This document shows positions 8,262-18,102 of a DNA stretch of 64,000 nt, piece after piece (position 1 is the stretch's first letter; each line of letters starts with the position of its first letter). The position numbers and the translations under genes were made by a program. Source of the stretch: Candidatus Pristimantibacillus lignocellulolyticus (GTDB taxonomy: Bacteria > Bacillota > Bacilli > Paenibacillales > Paenibacillaceae); NCBI GenBank assembly GCA_023639215.1, contig CP097899.1:317501-381500 (forward strand). The letters run 5' to 3'. Below the pieces are notes generated by a model. It did not search any database, had not been told where the DNA came from, and saw nothing but the letters and a program-made list of their open reading frames with translations.

Positions 8262-8550
8262 CAATAACAGAGAGAACTTATCACCATTGTAATGGCGGAT
8301 AGAACTTATCCCATTGAATAAGCGAAGAGAATCATTTGCTACTTGAATAGCGGAGAGAACTAATTACTAGTGGAAAAGCGATAGCGGTCGTTTTTGTCCT
8401 CGGATTTATACCACTAAACAATTACAATAAATCCGAGGCCAACGGCGATCAGAGATTAGTTCTTGGAGCGGTCTCTGATTGGAACAGTTATTAGTTCTCG
8501 TAGCGAACTGCGATAAGTTCTCGTAGCGCCCTATCCTCTAATAGTATCAA
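8262..8550. repeat. Intergenic inverted array of degenerate ~27-bp GAGAAC units around a 12-bp palindrome
   Basis: Four to five degenerate units of about 27 bases (consensus near AATAGCGGAGAGAACTTAT) run from about 8262 to 8390. At least three similar units run in the opposite orientation from about 8445 to 8550 (seen on the minus strand as GCTACGAGAACTTATCGC and GCTACGAGAACTAATAAC). Between them is a perfect inverted repeat, CCTCGGATTTAT (8398-8409) and ATAAATCCGAGG (8427-8438), with a 17-base loop. No protein is encoded. The block fills the gap between the divergent monooxygenase and SNF2 genes. Confidence 0.7.
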
Positions 8551-8628
8551 GTTATTTCACGTTAAGCAAAACTTCTTAATAATGGTATACTACCTATATA
8601 AATAATCGATTCGTGAGGGAAATTGTTC

Positions 8629-11550
8629 ATGCGTAATGAAAACCATTCAAAAGCGGAGCAAATGCTCCAATTGTTTCAATCATCCGATCATACTAGAGCC
8701 CCACAGCGACTTACACTGTTTCCAGTTCATCTACGCTGTGTCATTATGGAGCAGCACGATCAATATATGATGTACATCGAAATACTTGCTGGAATTAAGA
8801 AGCGATATCAAGTCGCACAACCGAAAGCATTTCTCGAAGCTATTGTTAACCGGGAATATTTTCCTATTTCCAAAACTAGCTATTATGATCCTGATCAACA
8901 TTATGTATCACAATCTATGAAACAAATAACGATTGCTCTACTACAAATATTGGAGTTAGATCGAACTTCGACTCGCACAAAGAACATTCCATTACCTGCA
9001 GCTTGGTATCATCGAATTGCACCAATTCTGCTATCATATGAACACGTCAGTGTTGAATACTATTTACTTTCAGGTCCACTGGATGAACAACTCCAAAGAT
9101 ATAATGCGATCGAGGTAGCAGAAGGTAAACTTCCACTTCCTTTAACCATTTCCGAAGAGAATGAACAATACTGGTTACGTTGTAATACTATTCATCACTT
9201 AGTAGTGATGCCATCTTATGAACTCGCTATAATGTATGGTCAATGGTTTAAATTAAGTTTTGAACACGCTAAGCAACTTCAAGGCATTCAACAACTACTT
9301 ATGGAAGATGACAATTATGAAATACTTATTGACCCCCATATGCTATCTTCTCTATTAGATGTTGCCCTGCCGAAGCTTCATCGTATTGCGCATGTCGTTA
9401 TTTCAGATGACATTTCATCCAAAGTGATGCAACAGCCACTTTCAGCTCAACTATTTCTTGATCGAGTTCGTGATCGTCTGCTCATTGGACTAGAGTTTCA
9501 CTATGGTGGTCTCATTATTAATCCACTATTACCTGAAGCTGATCAAGTACAATCAGATTATATAATGCTTAGAGAACGCGAGAAGGAAAAATATATTCTC
9601 GATATCATTGATCAAATACCTAGCTTACAAACAGAGGGCGGCTGGATAATTGAAGGTGATGAAGATGAATATAGCTTCTTTCACGATGCTTTACCCAAAC
9701 TCAAATCTTGCACGACTGTGCTAGCCACGAGCGCTGTTCGCATAAGATATGTTTCTGAAGATGTATATCCTGAGCTAACACTTAGCTGGGATGAAAAAAG
9801 CAATTGGTTACAGTATTCTTTCTCAATGACAGGCATTAGTAACGAAGAACTTCGACATGTCATTCAATCGTTGCAGATGAAACGTCGCTTCTATCGACTT
9901 TCACAAGGTACTTTATTATCGCTTGAACATGAGAAATACGAACAACTAATCAAAGTGATGAATGAGCTTGGGCTAGAACACCCTACTCTCTTTGATGATC
10001 AAATTCCGATTAGAAGGAGTATTGGCTATATTCAAAGTTTACCAATGGATAGTCCAATTAAATTATCTCGATCATTAAAGAAATTCATCGATCATATCCA
10101 ACATCCAGAGCTATATGAGGTACCTTTACCAGAAGAACTAACCGCTACTTTACGTGATTATCAAGTCGATGGTTATCAATGGATGAGGATGCTTGCGGAT
10201 TATAATCTAGGTGGATTACTAGCAGATGAAATGGGGCTAGGTAAGACGATTCAAGTTATTGCATTTATTACTTCAGTATTGGATGATATCCGTCAAGGGC
10301 AGCACAAAGTACTAATTGTAACTCCTGCTTCATTGCTCTATAACTGGCAAGCAGAATTTCAACGTTTTGCTCCAACCGTTCGAACTTGTGTCATTGAAGC
10401 GTCGGATATTAAAGCTGGCATTATCGCATCTCAAGACCAACAACAAGCCGACGTTTGGATTGTATCGTATCAAGCATTACGACAACATATTACTATATTT
10501 ATGGGCATGAGATATCATACGCTTATTTGTGATGAAGCCCAAGCCTTCAAAAATGATTATACACAAACGGCCAAAGCTGTTAAAGCAATTGATGCAACCT
10601 ATCGATTTGCTTTAACAGGAACACCTATTGAAAATCGCTTAGACGAATTATGGTCCATTATGAATCTAGTTAACCCGAACACATTTACAGAGAAACATCA
10701 TTTTATGGAGTGGCCAAGAGAGGTTTTACTTGCTCGAATCTCACCTTTTCTATTACGAAGAAAGAAAAGTGATGTTATTGAAGAACTTCCAGATAAGATA
10801 GAAACGACACTAGTTGCTCCATTGCTACCAGAGCAGAAAAAGATATATCTCGCTTTTCTTGCTAAGTTACAAGAGGATACACTGAAACATCTTGATCCTA
10901 AGCAACGTGGCAAAACAAGAATCAAGTTACTTGCTGGAATTACAAGATTGCGTCAAATCTGTTGCCACCCATCACTCTTTATGGATAATTATGATGGTGG
11001 ATCAGCCAAATTAAATCAATTACTAGAGCTTGTAGAGGATAGCTTTAGAGAAGGAAAACGATTACTCATCTTCTCTCAGTTCACTTCTATGCTGCGCATC
11101 ATTTCTCAGCAACTCGCTTTACGTGGCTATCAGTATTTCTATATTGACGGTCAGACACCTCCACTTGAACGAGTGCAAAACTGTGATCGTTTCAACAATG
11201 GTCAACGAGATATGTTCCTCTTATCGTTGAAAGCTGGAGGAACTGGACTTAACTTAACCGGAGCAGATACTGTAGTCTTGTATGATCTCTGGTGGAATCC
11301 AGCTGTCGAACAACAAGCAGCGGATCGTGTCCATCGGATTGGACAACGTAATGTCGTCAATATTATTAAATTAGTTGCCGAAGGTACATTGGAAGATAAA
11401 ATGCTGCAATTGCAACAAAGGAAGCAACAGCTTATTGATGATATATTAGAAGCTGATGAGGATAAGGAAACGGTATGGGATCCTGAGCAGGTCTTAGAGT
11501 TGCTCTCACCTTCGCATGACTTTATATCGGCAGAAGCAGAAGAGGAATAA
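8629..11550 (+). CDS. SNF2/RapA family DEAD/DEAH-type helicase
   Basis: Protein of about 973 aa. Residues 1-480 are a poorly conserved N-terminal region of the kind found in bacterial SNF2 proteins; I see no SWIM zinc-finger cysteines. The ATPase core has motif I DEMGLGKTIQ (near residue 535), motif II DEAQ (about 637), motif III LTGTPIENR, motif IV LLIFSQFTSML (about 810) and motifs V-VI SLKAGGTGLNLTGA and QAADRVHRIGQ. It is expected to translocate on duplex DNA and remodel protein-DNA complexes; targets are unknown. The ATG at 8629 lies 8 bases after GAGGGA; a TTG at 8623 is too close to that site. It is followed by a shared bidirectional terminator. Confidence 0.93.
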   Translation: MRNENHSKAEQMLQLFQSSDHTRAPQRLTLFPVHLRCVIMEQHDQYMMYIEILAGIKKRYQVAQPKAFLEAIVNREYFPISKTSYYDPDQHYVSQSMKQITIALLQILELDRTSTRTKNIPLPAAWYHRIAPILLSYEHVSVEYYLLSGPLDEQLQRYNAIEVAEGKLPLPLTISEENEQYWLRCNTIHHLVVMPSYELAIMYGQWFKLSFEHAKQLQGIQQLLMEDDNYEILIDPHMLSSLLDVALPKLHRIAHVVISDDISSKVMQQPLSAQLFLDRVRDRLLIGLEFHYGGLIINPLLPEADQVQSDYIMLREREKEKYILDIIDQIPSLQTEGGWIIEGDEDEYSFFHDALPKLKSCTTVLATSAVRIRYVSEDVYPELTLSWDEKSNWLQYSFSMTGISNEELRHVIQSLQMKRRFYRLSQGTLLSLEHEKYEQLIKVMNELGLEHPTLFDDQIPIRRSIGYIQSLPMDSPIKLSRSLKKFIDHIQHPELYEVPLPEELTATLRDYQVDGYQWMRMLADYNLGGLLADEMGLGKTIQVIAFITSVLDDIRQGQHKVLIVTPASLLYNWQAEFQRFAPTVRTCVIEASDIKAGIIASQDQQQADVWIVSYQALRQHITIFMGMRYHTLICDEAQAFKNDYTQTAKAVKAIDATYRFALTGTPIENRLDELWSIMNLVNPNTFTEKHHFMEWPREVLLARISPFLLRRKKSDVIEELPDKIETTLVAPLLPEQKKIYLAFLAKLQEDTLKHLDPKQRGKTRIKLLAGITRLRQICCHPSLFMDNYDGGSAKLNQLLELVEDSFREGKRLLIFSQFTSMLRIISQQLALRGYQYFYIDGQTPPLERVQNCDRFNNGQRDMFLLSLKAGGTGLNLTGADTVVLYDLWWNPAVEQQAADRVHRIGQRNVVNIIKLVAEGTLEDKMLQLQQRKQQLIDDILEADEDKETVWDPEQVLELLSPSHDFISAEAEEE

Positions 11551-11564
11551 TAATTACGATCTAC

Positions 11565-11604
11565 AAAAAATCGCTCAAGGACATTGACCTTGAGCGATTT
11601 TCAT
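11565..11604. terminator. Bidirectional terminator
   Basis: Perfect 14-bp arms (AAAATCGCTCAAGG and complement) with a 7-base loop, with A-run on the left and T-run on the right. It serves both the SNF2 gene (plus) and the HD-GYP gene (minus). Confidence 0.92.
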
Positions 11605-11611
11605 TATACTG

Positions 11612-12634
11612 CTATTCATCCGCATCTAGCGAGCCATCTTCATAAAGTGATATAAACGATGCTACAATTTCGGGATCAAAATGTTTCCCACTTTGCTCAA
11701 TGATTAATTCGATAGCAGCTTTTTGCGTCCACTTTTCTTTGTATGGTCGTTTTGTTGTTAATGCGTCATACACATCAACAACACTTACAATTCTCGCTTC
11801 AAACGGAATATCTTCACCTTTCAACTTGAAAGGATAACCTTCACCATTCCACTTCTCGTGATGATGCAGTATGACGTTTTTAGCTACTGAAAATTCATTT
11901 TCAAATAATTCATCATCTAGTTCACCATAAATCTTTGTCAAAATATCAACGCCGATTTGCGTATGCATTTCGATAATGGTTCGTTCATACGGAGCAAGTG
12001 AACCAGGCTTATAAAGAATACCTTCAGGTATTGCCGATTTGCCGATATCATGCATAATACTTGCGTTAACCATTTGCGAAGTGTAGTGATGGCTCATCTG
12101 AAGATTCATTCTTTCATTATGTCGTACAACGAGTAGTTCAGTTAAATCTTGAACACGTATAAGATGATTCTCAATCCCTGGATCACGAATCTCACAAGAT
12201 ATCGCTAACACTTTCAATAGAGAACCTTGTAATTGACGAACTCTATTCTCATCTAGATAATACCCACGTTCGAGATCCTCTAATACACGAAAAACACCGA
12301 CAAAATAAACTTCATCGTCAATTAAATACGGAGTAATTGTAATAGATGAATGCCATAGCTCTCCGCATATTTTCCTGTTTGTGAAAACCCCAGACCATGG
12401 TTGGTGCATGTTCAGAGATGATTTCATCTGTAAGTAAGTATCAGCAGGAGTAAGTTTAGTTTTCAATATGCCAGCTTTTTTCCCAATAATATCTTGTTCC
12501 TTATAACCTGTTATCTGCTCATAAGCGTCATTGACAAGACAAATTCTATGGTTAACATCTGTAACGATAACTGCATCCGCTAGAGTTAGTAGCTGATTGA
12601 AATGGCTCATTAAACTCTCTTGAGTATTGTTCAT
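11612..12634 (-). CDS. PAS-HD-GYP domain protein (probable cyclic-di-GMP phosphodiesterase)
   Basis: Protein of about 340 aa: a PAS domain (residues about 10-125; AVIVTDVNHRICLVNDAYEQITGY), then an HD-GYP domain with the metal-binding HDIGK (about residue 195) and HHEKWNGEGYP (about residue 255), and SVVDVYDALTTKRPYK near the end. HD-GYP enzymes hydrolyse cyclic-di-GMP to GMP or pGpG. The family DGxGYP triplet appears as NGEGYP, so Asp is replaced by Asn while GYP is kept; activity is likely but not certain. The ATG at 12634 is chosen; a GTG at 12643 is possible. It is probably co-transcribed with the upstream HAD gene (65-base gap). Cytosolic; the PAS ligand is unknown. Confidence 0.88.
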   Translation of the reverse strand: MNNTQESLMSHFNQLLTLADAVIVTDVNHRICLVNDAYEQITGYKEQDIIGKKAGILKTKLTPADTYLQMKSSLNMHQPWSGVFTNRKICGELWHSSITITPYLIDDEVYFVGVFRVLEDLERGYYLDENRVRQLQGSLLKVLAISCEIRDPGIENHLIRVQDLTELLVVRHNERMNLQMSHHYTSQMVNASIMHDIGKSAIPEGILYKPGSLAPYERTIIEMHTQIGVDILTKIYGELDDELFENEFSVAKNVILHHHEKWNGEGYPFKLKGEDIPFEARIVSVVDVYDALTTKRPYKEKWTQKAAIELIIEQSGKHFDPEIVASFISLYEDGSLDADE

Positions 12635-12699
12635 TAATATCACTCTCGCTGTTGTAATTTATATGTATTTTGGAGATCTGACTATTACATAATATGAAC

Positions 12700-13407
12700 T
12701 CAAAGGATAGAGTATCTTAACTTTTCAAAGCTATCTACTTCACCATGTAAAGTAATATTACTTTCACGCTCTACTTTTCGATGGTTGAACCATATCATAT
12801 TCCACCCTGCACTTGTTGCACCAATGACATCATTGCGCCAAGAATCCCCTACATACGTGCATTGCTCTGGTAATGTTCCTGTCTGTTCATTAATATAATG
12901 GAAAATTTTTGTATCTGGCTTGTCCCATCCATAGCTTCCTGACACAAAAATTCGCTCTATTGGAATTAGTTGATCAATTTTTAATGCTTTGATCTTACGC
13001 CATTGATGTGCTTCTGCCCCATTCGTTAACACTCCTACAATAAATCCGGACTGTTGTAACTCTATAATTAACTCACATGCATCTGGGAATAGCTCAATAT
13101 CAAATTGACATTCGAAATAAGTTTGCTGAATTCGCTGTGCTTGAATCGCATCAATCGCAATATCAAAATCATTTAACGCAAATTGAAATCTATCCCTTTT
13201 CATCGCTTCTGTAGCTGATCCTTGCTCCATCTGCCCCGCTCCACCAAGCTCTGCTGAAATTTTGTCGCTGTAATATCTCATACGATGATAGGCTTCTTCA
13301 TATGGAAATGACTCGATATGGCTAACATAAGGCTTTACTGCTTTTTGGAAAGGAATTAGATGATCATAAAGTGTGTCGTCTACATCAAAAAATATCGCTT
13401 TTGTCAT
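12700..13407 (-). CDS. HAD family hydrolase (YjjG/YfnB-like phosphatase)
   Basis: Protein of 235 aa with all four HAD motifs: DVDDTLYDH (nucleophile Asp8, acid Asp10), GVLTNGAEAHQ, the lysine of WDKPDTKIF and YVGDSWRNDV. A helical cap follows motif I. The arrangement matches subfamily IA phosphatases acting on nucleotides or small phosphomonoesters; the exact substrate cannot be read. The ATG at 13407 is preceded by TAGGAGAT. It sits ahead of the HD-GYP gene on the same strand and downstream of the terminator of the long sugar operon. Confidence 0.9.
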   Translation of the reverse strand: MTKAIFFDVDDTLYDHLIPFQKAVKPYVSHIESFPYEEAYHRMRYYSDKISAELGGAGQMEQGSATEAMKRDRFQFALNDFDIAIDAIQAQRIQQTYFECQFDIELFPDACELIIELQQSGFIVGVLTNGAEAHQWRKIKALKIDQLIPIERIFVSGSYGWDKPDTKIFHYINEQTGTLPEQCTYVGDSWRNDVIGATSAGWNMIWFNHRKVERESNITLHGEVDSFEKLRYSIL

Positions 13408-13517
13408 AAAAATCTCCTAGTATCTATTTCTTACTTTATTGTAGCAGATAATTAGAAGATTAACGACTGCAATACAAGTATAGTTAAAGTGTGCTATTAA
13501 GAAGTTCTTAAATGAAT

Positions 13518-13562
13518 AACAGCCCGTAACCGCCCACAAATCATGGGATTACGGACTGTTAA
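13518..13562 (-). terminator. Terminator of the long sugar ABC operon
   Basis: Imperfect hairpin AACAGCCCGTAACCGCCCA / TGGGATTACGGACTGTT (a few mismatches) directly after the last permease gene; the T-tract on the minus strand is weak (TTATTCATTT). Confidence 0.65.
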
Positions 13563-13590
13563 TTTCTAAATAATTTCATGTGAAGCTTGA

Positions 13591-14583
13591 TTAACCTACA
13601 ATACCGCTTCTTTCAATACTTTCAACAAAGTAACGTTGAACGACTAGATATAAGGCTAGTAAAGGTAAGATAGCTAGTAATATCCCTGTATCCACAACCA
13701 TAGCTACATGATTCGGATCAGCCTTGAATCCAGAACTATGCGAGTAGCCCATAAGCACTGGAATGAATTGATCAGCCTGTGACGGTAATGTCGCTACTTT
13801 CAGAGACATTAATTCCATTCCGCTCATAAATAAAGTCGTATAGAATGTATCATTATACTGCCAGACGAAGCAGAACAACACAACTGTGATCATTGGTGGA
13901 ATAGCATTAGGTAGCATAATCCGGAAGAAGGTTTGAATGCCACCTGCTCCATCGATGAAGGCCGCTTCCTCGATTTCCTTAGGTAAACCCTTGAAAAACT
14001 GTCGGAAAATATAGATGAATAAACCAGCCTTCAAACCTATCGCTGTTGCCGAGGTAATAATTGATGGCCAATAGGTGTTAATCAGATTCACCCCTGATTT
14101 CCCATTAAATAAACCGATAATTCCAAGAAAATCAAAATTTTTAAAGTGCAAGTAATACGGAAGCATTAAGGTTGTCGTTGGCACCAGTATCGTAATAATA
14201 ACTACACCAAACAAGATCCTATTACCTGGAAAATTAAATCTAGCAAATCCATATCCGGCTAATGCACAGCTTGCGGCCGTAAATAGTGTCGTTACGACAA
14301 CAAATACTAGTGTTTTCCCAAGCATCGGGAAGTAATCCAAAATACTCATCGCCATCGTGAGATTTTCCCAGGTGAAGTTTACCGGGATCATGTAAATTGT
14401 TGGATTATAAATATCCGCTTTATCTTTAAAAGCTACTGCTATTTTTTGGATAATGGGATAAATGATGATGAAGGATATCCCTATAATGAGTAAGCTTCGA
14501 AAGATGACATACAATAGATCAAATAGTTTCTGTTGTTCGCGTTTTTTACGATAATAACGTGCCTCTGCGATTTCTTTGCCCAT
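13591..14583 (-). CDS. Carbohydrate ABC transporter permease (MalG type), second pair
   Basis: Inner-membrane permease of about 330 aa with six core transmembrane segments and the ATPase-docking EAA loop (EEAAFIDGAGGIQTFFRIMLPNA). It belongs to the LplC/MalG family and should pair with the permease encoded just upstream (14619-15518). The ATG at 14583 follows AAAGGAGC by about 10 bases; a GTG at 14592 is too close to it. It is the last gene of the operon that begins at 26384. No ATP-binding protein is encoded in the operon, so a shared MsmX-like ATPase elsewhere is expected. Confidence 0.9.
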   Translation of the reverse strand: MGKEIAEARYYRKKREQQKLFDLLYVIFRSLLIIGISFIIIYPIIQKIAVAFKDKADIYNPTIYMIPVNFTWENLTMAMSILDYFPMLGKTLVFVVVTTLFTAASCALAGYGFARFNFPGNRILFGVVIITILVPTTTLMLPYYLHFKNFDFLGIIGLFNGKSGVNLINTYWPSIITSATAIGLKAGLFIYIFRQFFKGLPKEIEEAAFIDGAGGIQTFFRIMLPNAIPPMITVVLFCFVWQYNDTFYTTLFMSGMELMSLKVATLPSQADQFIPVLMGYSHSSGFKADPNHVAMVVDTGILLAILPLLALYLVVQRYFVESIERSGIVG

Positions 14584-14618
14584 TACGATCACGCTCCTTT
14601 CATTGCGTCATTGAAATA

Positions 14619-15518
14619 TCAGTTGTAGTGAATTCGCTTGGCTAGGACTACACCGATTATAGCTAGGAATCCGGCTACAACTATAGTGTATATCCAAGAC
14701 ATCGCTGCGCTCAGGCCGAAGTTTTGTGACGTAAACGCTGTGGAGTATATAAGTGTCGTAATCGGACTTCCACTGAATGAATCGATTACTGTATAGATAA
14801 TATTTGTCAAAATTAACGGGCTAATCATGGGAAAAGTGATCTTCCAGAACGATTCATATGCTGTGGCACCTTCCATTTTCGCAACCTCGTACATCGTATT
14901 TGGTACCGACTGTAGTGCAGCTAGGAAGATTAAGATTTGCACGCCAGAGCTTGTAATAATCGAATAGATCGATAGAATAGCCGTGACAATATAATCTGCA
15001 AAAGTTAACGGAATACCGATATCGAGCAAAGTATACACGATAGAGGTTACGTTATACGAAGAAGTCGCACCTTGCATTTCTTCTAGATAGCTCGCACTAC
15101 CGATTAGATTAATTAATCCACTTTTTTCCGCTGCTTCAATTGCATTGGAGGCCAATATAACAGGCAAGAAAAAGATTGCACGAGTTAAGGTACGACCACG
15201 AAACTTTTGATTCAGTAACGTTGCTGAGAACAAACTGAAAAATAGAATCATCGGTACCGATAATATCATTTCCCAGACTGAACTCGTAAGAATACGATTG
15301 AAATTCGCGTCTACAAACACTGCATTTCGAAAGTTTTCCCAACCAACTGATAGTAAGGAATAACCTTCTGGTTGAATTTCTAACTTCGTAAAACTGAATT
15401 TTACCGATTGAATGAGTGGCGTTAGATATAAGAATAGAAATCCAATCAGCCATGGTCCTATGAAGAAAAAGCCTAGCATGGAGCGCTTACGATATAGAGA
15501 TATTCCTTTTAGCTTCAT
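14619..15518 (-). CDS. Sugar ABC transporter permease (MalF/LplB type), second pair
   Basis: Permease of 299 aa with an N-terminal GFFFIGPWLIGFLFLYLTP segment, about six membrane spans and an EAA-type loop (YEVAKMEGATAYESFWKITFP). Its start overlaps the DUF5696 gene stop by 4 bases (ATGA), which couples the two products. A long extracytoplasmic stretch between spans 3 and 4 (about residues 120-170) contains YLEEMQGATSSYN. Partner of the 13591-14583 permease. The coupling to the DUF5696 gene suggests the second permease pair works with that protein. Confidence 0.9.
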   Translation of the reverse strand: MKLKGISLYRKRSMLGFFFIGPWLIGFLFLYLTPLIQSVKFSFTKLEIQPEGYSLLSVGWENFRNAVFVDANFNRILTSSVWEMILSVPMILFFSLFSATLLNQKFRGRTLTRAIFFLPVILASNAIEAAEKSGLINLIGSASYLEEMQGATSSYNVTSIVYTLLDIGIPLTFADYIVTAILSIYSIITSSGVQILIFLAALQSVPNTMYEVAKMEGATAYESFWKITFPMISPLILTNIIYTVIDSFSGSPITTLIYSTAFTSQNFGLSAAMSWIYTIVVAGFLAIIGVVLAKRIHYN

Positions 15519-18088
15519 GAGCGCCCACCACCTACACTGTAATTTCTCGATGCAACCTGTACACCATTCACTGCAACCTCTTGATCCGAATAATTGACAA
15601 AGATGCGTATCCCATTATCATAATGAACTTCAACTACACCTGGCTCATGAACAATGCGTTCAATAATCGTAGCATTGCTAACTTCTGCTAATACTTGATT
15701 AACTTCCTTATACATCGCTACGGCCTCTTCTAACCAAATTTCATATTGTGTAGAGAAATACTGATCATAATTTGTAAATTTCAATTCAGAGGAATCGTCA
15801 TAACTCCATACGAAATGCGGATATGCCCCTTGCTCGATCGCAACTAATAGCTGTTCCTGTACATCTTGTTCATCAGCCAAGTTAATGGCTTTACTAGCAT
15901 ATGGAATATATCCATGAAGAACCATTTGATAGAAGGGAACCGTCTCATCCGCAATGTTGAATTGACTAGATGAAGCTGGTGCATCCACAATATGATCTGC
16001 GTATGCCCAAGCATAAGCATGACCACCAGTAATTAACGTTTCCTTCTCATCAGCTATTTTCTGTAAAGAACTCTGAGTAATTTGCTTTGCCGTTTCACGA
16101 TGTACAACACGAGATACGCGATAATCGCCGCCAACTACATCTCCAAGATCTCGTAATGATATACCTGTAAGCTGATAGCGTTTATAGCTATCAAGAAACT
16201 CATCTACGAAATAAGGAAGCTTTGAAGCTGACAACAAATAATAGCTTCCTAGATCCGGACTCATCCGATTAAGCGCGAGATTGATCGGATGCAGCTTTAC
16301 AACCTCTCTCGTTACAAAACGAGCTGCATCAGAAGATGGTGTAAAGTTAATGTCGTTATCGTAAATGTACTGGAAGGCAACGTCTGGGAACAGGTTTCCA
16401 CCACTTGTTTGCAACTGAGTAGCTAGCTGCTCCATTTCTTTTTTATTCCCTAACTTAGAATCCAACCTGATGCTTGTCGGTGTGCTATGTCGCATCCCTT
16501 TATTAAACCAACCCATATAGCGCATATTCACTCTTTGAACACCCTGTTGATTCAAATGCTCAGCAATTTGACCAGCTTCTTCAAAGGTTGTTAAGGACTG
16601 AATATCAGAATATGGAACACCAAGCACAGTTTCACGCTTGTCATAGGATCCCAATATGTCCAGATAGAATGGTACGTTTGACTGTTTCTCAAGTTGTTGT
16701 AATGTCCCTGCCTCAACCAAATGTTCTCGATAGCGTCCTGCCATACCACTATAATTCGCAGCATCTCCACTTAAGAAGCTATAGCGAACCTCAAGCTCAC
16801 CGTTATAGCGTTCTTCATTCAAAATTTGAATTTCTTGGTAGTTGCTGCCCGTGTACATTTCAAGCCAATCTTCACCGCGTAAACTGAAAGAGGCATAAGC
16901 ATTATTATAAGCATTTTTCATCCCACTGATTGAACTGGTAATACTGCCAATCCCTTCACCAGCAGTCATCTCCGCTAACCATGCCTTGTTATTTACTTTC
17001 ATACCGAATATGGGCATTCTTGCACTTTCACTTACCATACCGCGTAACCAACGCGTATTATTCGGATCATTACCATATACACGTTGTACATATTGTTCTT
17101 CTTTCACTTTACCGTTGTTCAAATATATCAAACTACCTGAACCATCTGGGGTTAAAATATACCCCTCATCTTCTTTACCAGCAGCACCGAAGAATGGTAG
17201 CACATCAATACTTCGAATAAGATAGCCTGTTGCTTCTTGCACAGAAGCGACAGGAATCGTAGCTACGAGTTGATCCCCTGCAAGTGTATACTCAATGGCT
17301 ACGGTGAAGGTTGGTTTTTTCGTCCCATTCCCTTCTACTGCCCCATGTTCTGCTTCATCAATAGCCAAATCTTCCTCGGTATACCCTGCTTCTGTAAAGG
17401 CTTTGACCATTTTATTCAGAACTAGTTGCTTCCCTACCTGAGCATCCAAACGCTCCATTACTTTAGGATTGTCCTTCATCTCCATATAACGGGACTTTAC
17501 GTAATTCGCTGTAACTTCTGGTAAATTAGCAACGATTTTTGTTTCGAATCTTTCTTTGCTTATATATTTAGGAAGTGCATCAATTCCTTTAGAAATATCT
17601 CCCAATGTATAAGTCACACGAAGCCCATCTGTTATCGCCTCTGCCGTAAATTGTCCAATTTCAATACTCTGTTCAAAATTAGTAAACGTGAACAAGTTAC
17701 CGACCAGATCACGAAATTGCACGATAAGCTGTGAAGCTAGCAATGTCTTTTCATAAGCAGAAGCTATACTATCCTCTTCAATATTTTGTGGATTGCTATA
17801 CCAGGTCTCCCCAGAAGCAAGATTCACAACTGCGATTTCAGTAGATTCCGTATTGTAGAATAATGCTAATTCACCATTATCCGCAATAAGCTTCATGCCT
17901 TCAACCTGTGCAGAGCTTTGAGCTGTTATTGTGCCTAATTCTTGCCCTGATTGTCGTGACTCGTCCTGAGAAAAAGCCGTCAGATCTATCACAGGAGCTC
18001 CTTTATTTAGGAAGAATAATGTGCCGATGATCAATCCTGTGACGAAGAGAGCACCTAGCACCATAGGTAATACTTTTTTATTTTTCAT
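15515..18088 (-). CDS. DUF5696 domain-containing membrane-anchored protein
   Basis: Large protein of 857 aa with one N-terminal membrane anchor (residues 8-27) and no lipobox; the rest should lie outside the cell. It matches the DUF5696 proteins found in Paenibacillus-type sugar transport operons; no activity is established. Seen in the sequence: an N-terminal beta-rich part (LIADNGELALFYNTESTEIAVVNLASGETWYSNP), a region from about residue 470 resembling a TIM-barrel-like glycosidase (QGVQRVNMRYMGWFNKG, DLGSYYLLSASKLPYF, LRDLGDVVGGDY) and a small C-terminal beta domain (VEVHYDNGIRIFVNYSDQEV). A glycoside hydrolase role is inference. The ATG at 18088 has AGAGGAGAC upstream. Confidence 0.82.
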   Translation of the reverse strand: MKNKKVLPMVLGALFVTGLIIGTLFFLNKGAPVIDLTAFSQDESRQSGQELGTITAQSSAQVEGMKLIADNGELALFYNTESTEIAVVNLASGETWYSNPQNIEEDSIASAYEKTLLASQLIVQFRDLVGNLFTFTNFEQSIEIGQFTAEAITDGLRVTYTLGDISKGIDALPKYISKERFETKIVANLPEVTANYVKSRYMEMKDNPKVMERLDAQVGKQLVLNKMVKAFTEAGYTEEDLAIDEAEHGAVEGNGTKKPTFTVAIEYTLAGDQLVATIPVASVQEATGYLIRSIDVLPFFGAAGKEDEGYILTPDGSGSLIYLNNGKVKEEQYVQRVYGNDPNNTRWLRGMVSESARMPIFGMKVNNKAWLAEMTAGEGIGSITSSISGMKNAYNNAYASFSLRGEDWLEMYTGSNYQEIQILNEERYNGELEVRYSFLSGDAANYSGMAGRYREHLVEAGTLQQLEKQSNVPFYLDILGSYDKRETVLGVPYSDIQSLTTFEEAGQIAEHLNQQGVQRVNMRYMGWFNKGMRHSTPTSIRLDSKLGNKKEMEQLATQLQTSGGNLFPDVAFQYIYDNDINFTPSSDAARFVTREVVKLHPINLALNRMSPDLGSYYLLSASKLPYFVDEFLDSYKRYQLTGISLRDLGDVVGGDYRVSRVVHRETAKQITQSSLQKIADEKETLITGGHAYAWAYADHIVDAPASSSQFNIADETVPFYQMVLHGYIPYASKAINLADEQDVQEQLLVAIEQGAYPHFVWSYDDSSELKFTNYDQYFSTQYEIWLEEAVAMYKEVNQVLAEVSNATIIERIVHEPGVVEVHYDNGIRIFVNYSDQEVAVNGVQVASRNYSVGGGRS

Positions 18089-18102
18089 GGTCGTCTCCTC
18101 TT

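Noticed and set aside
8262..8550. CRISPR array or integron-like attachment sites
   Set aside because: Units are degenerate, inverted between halves and lack unique spacers; no integrase or cas gene is near.
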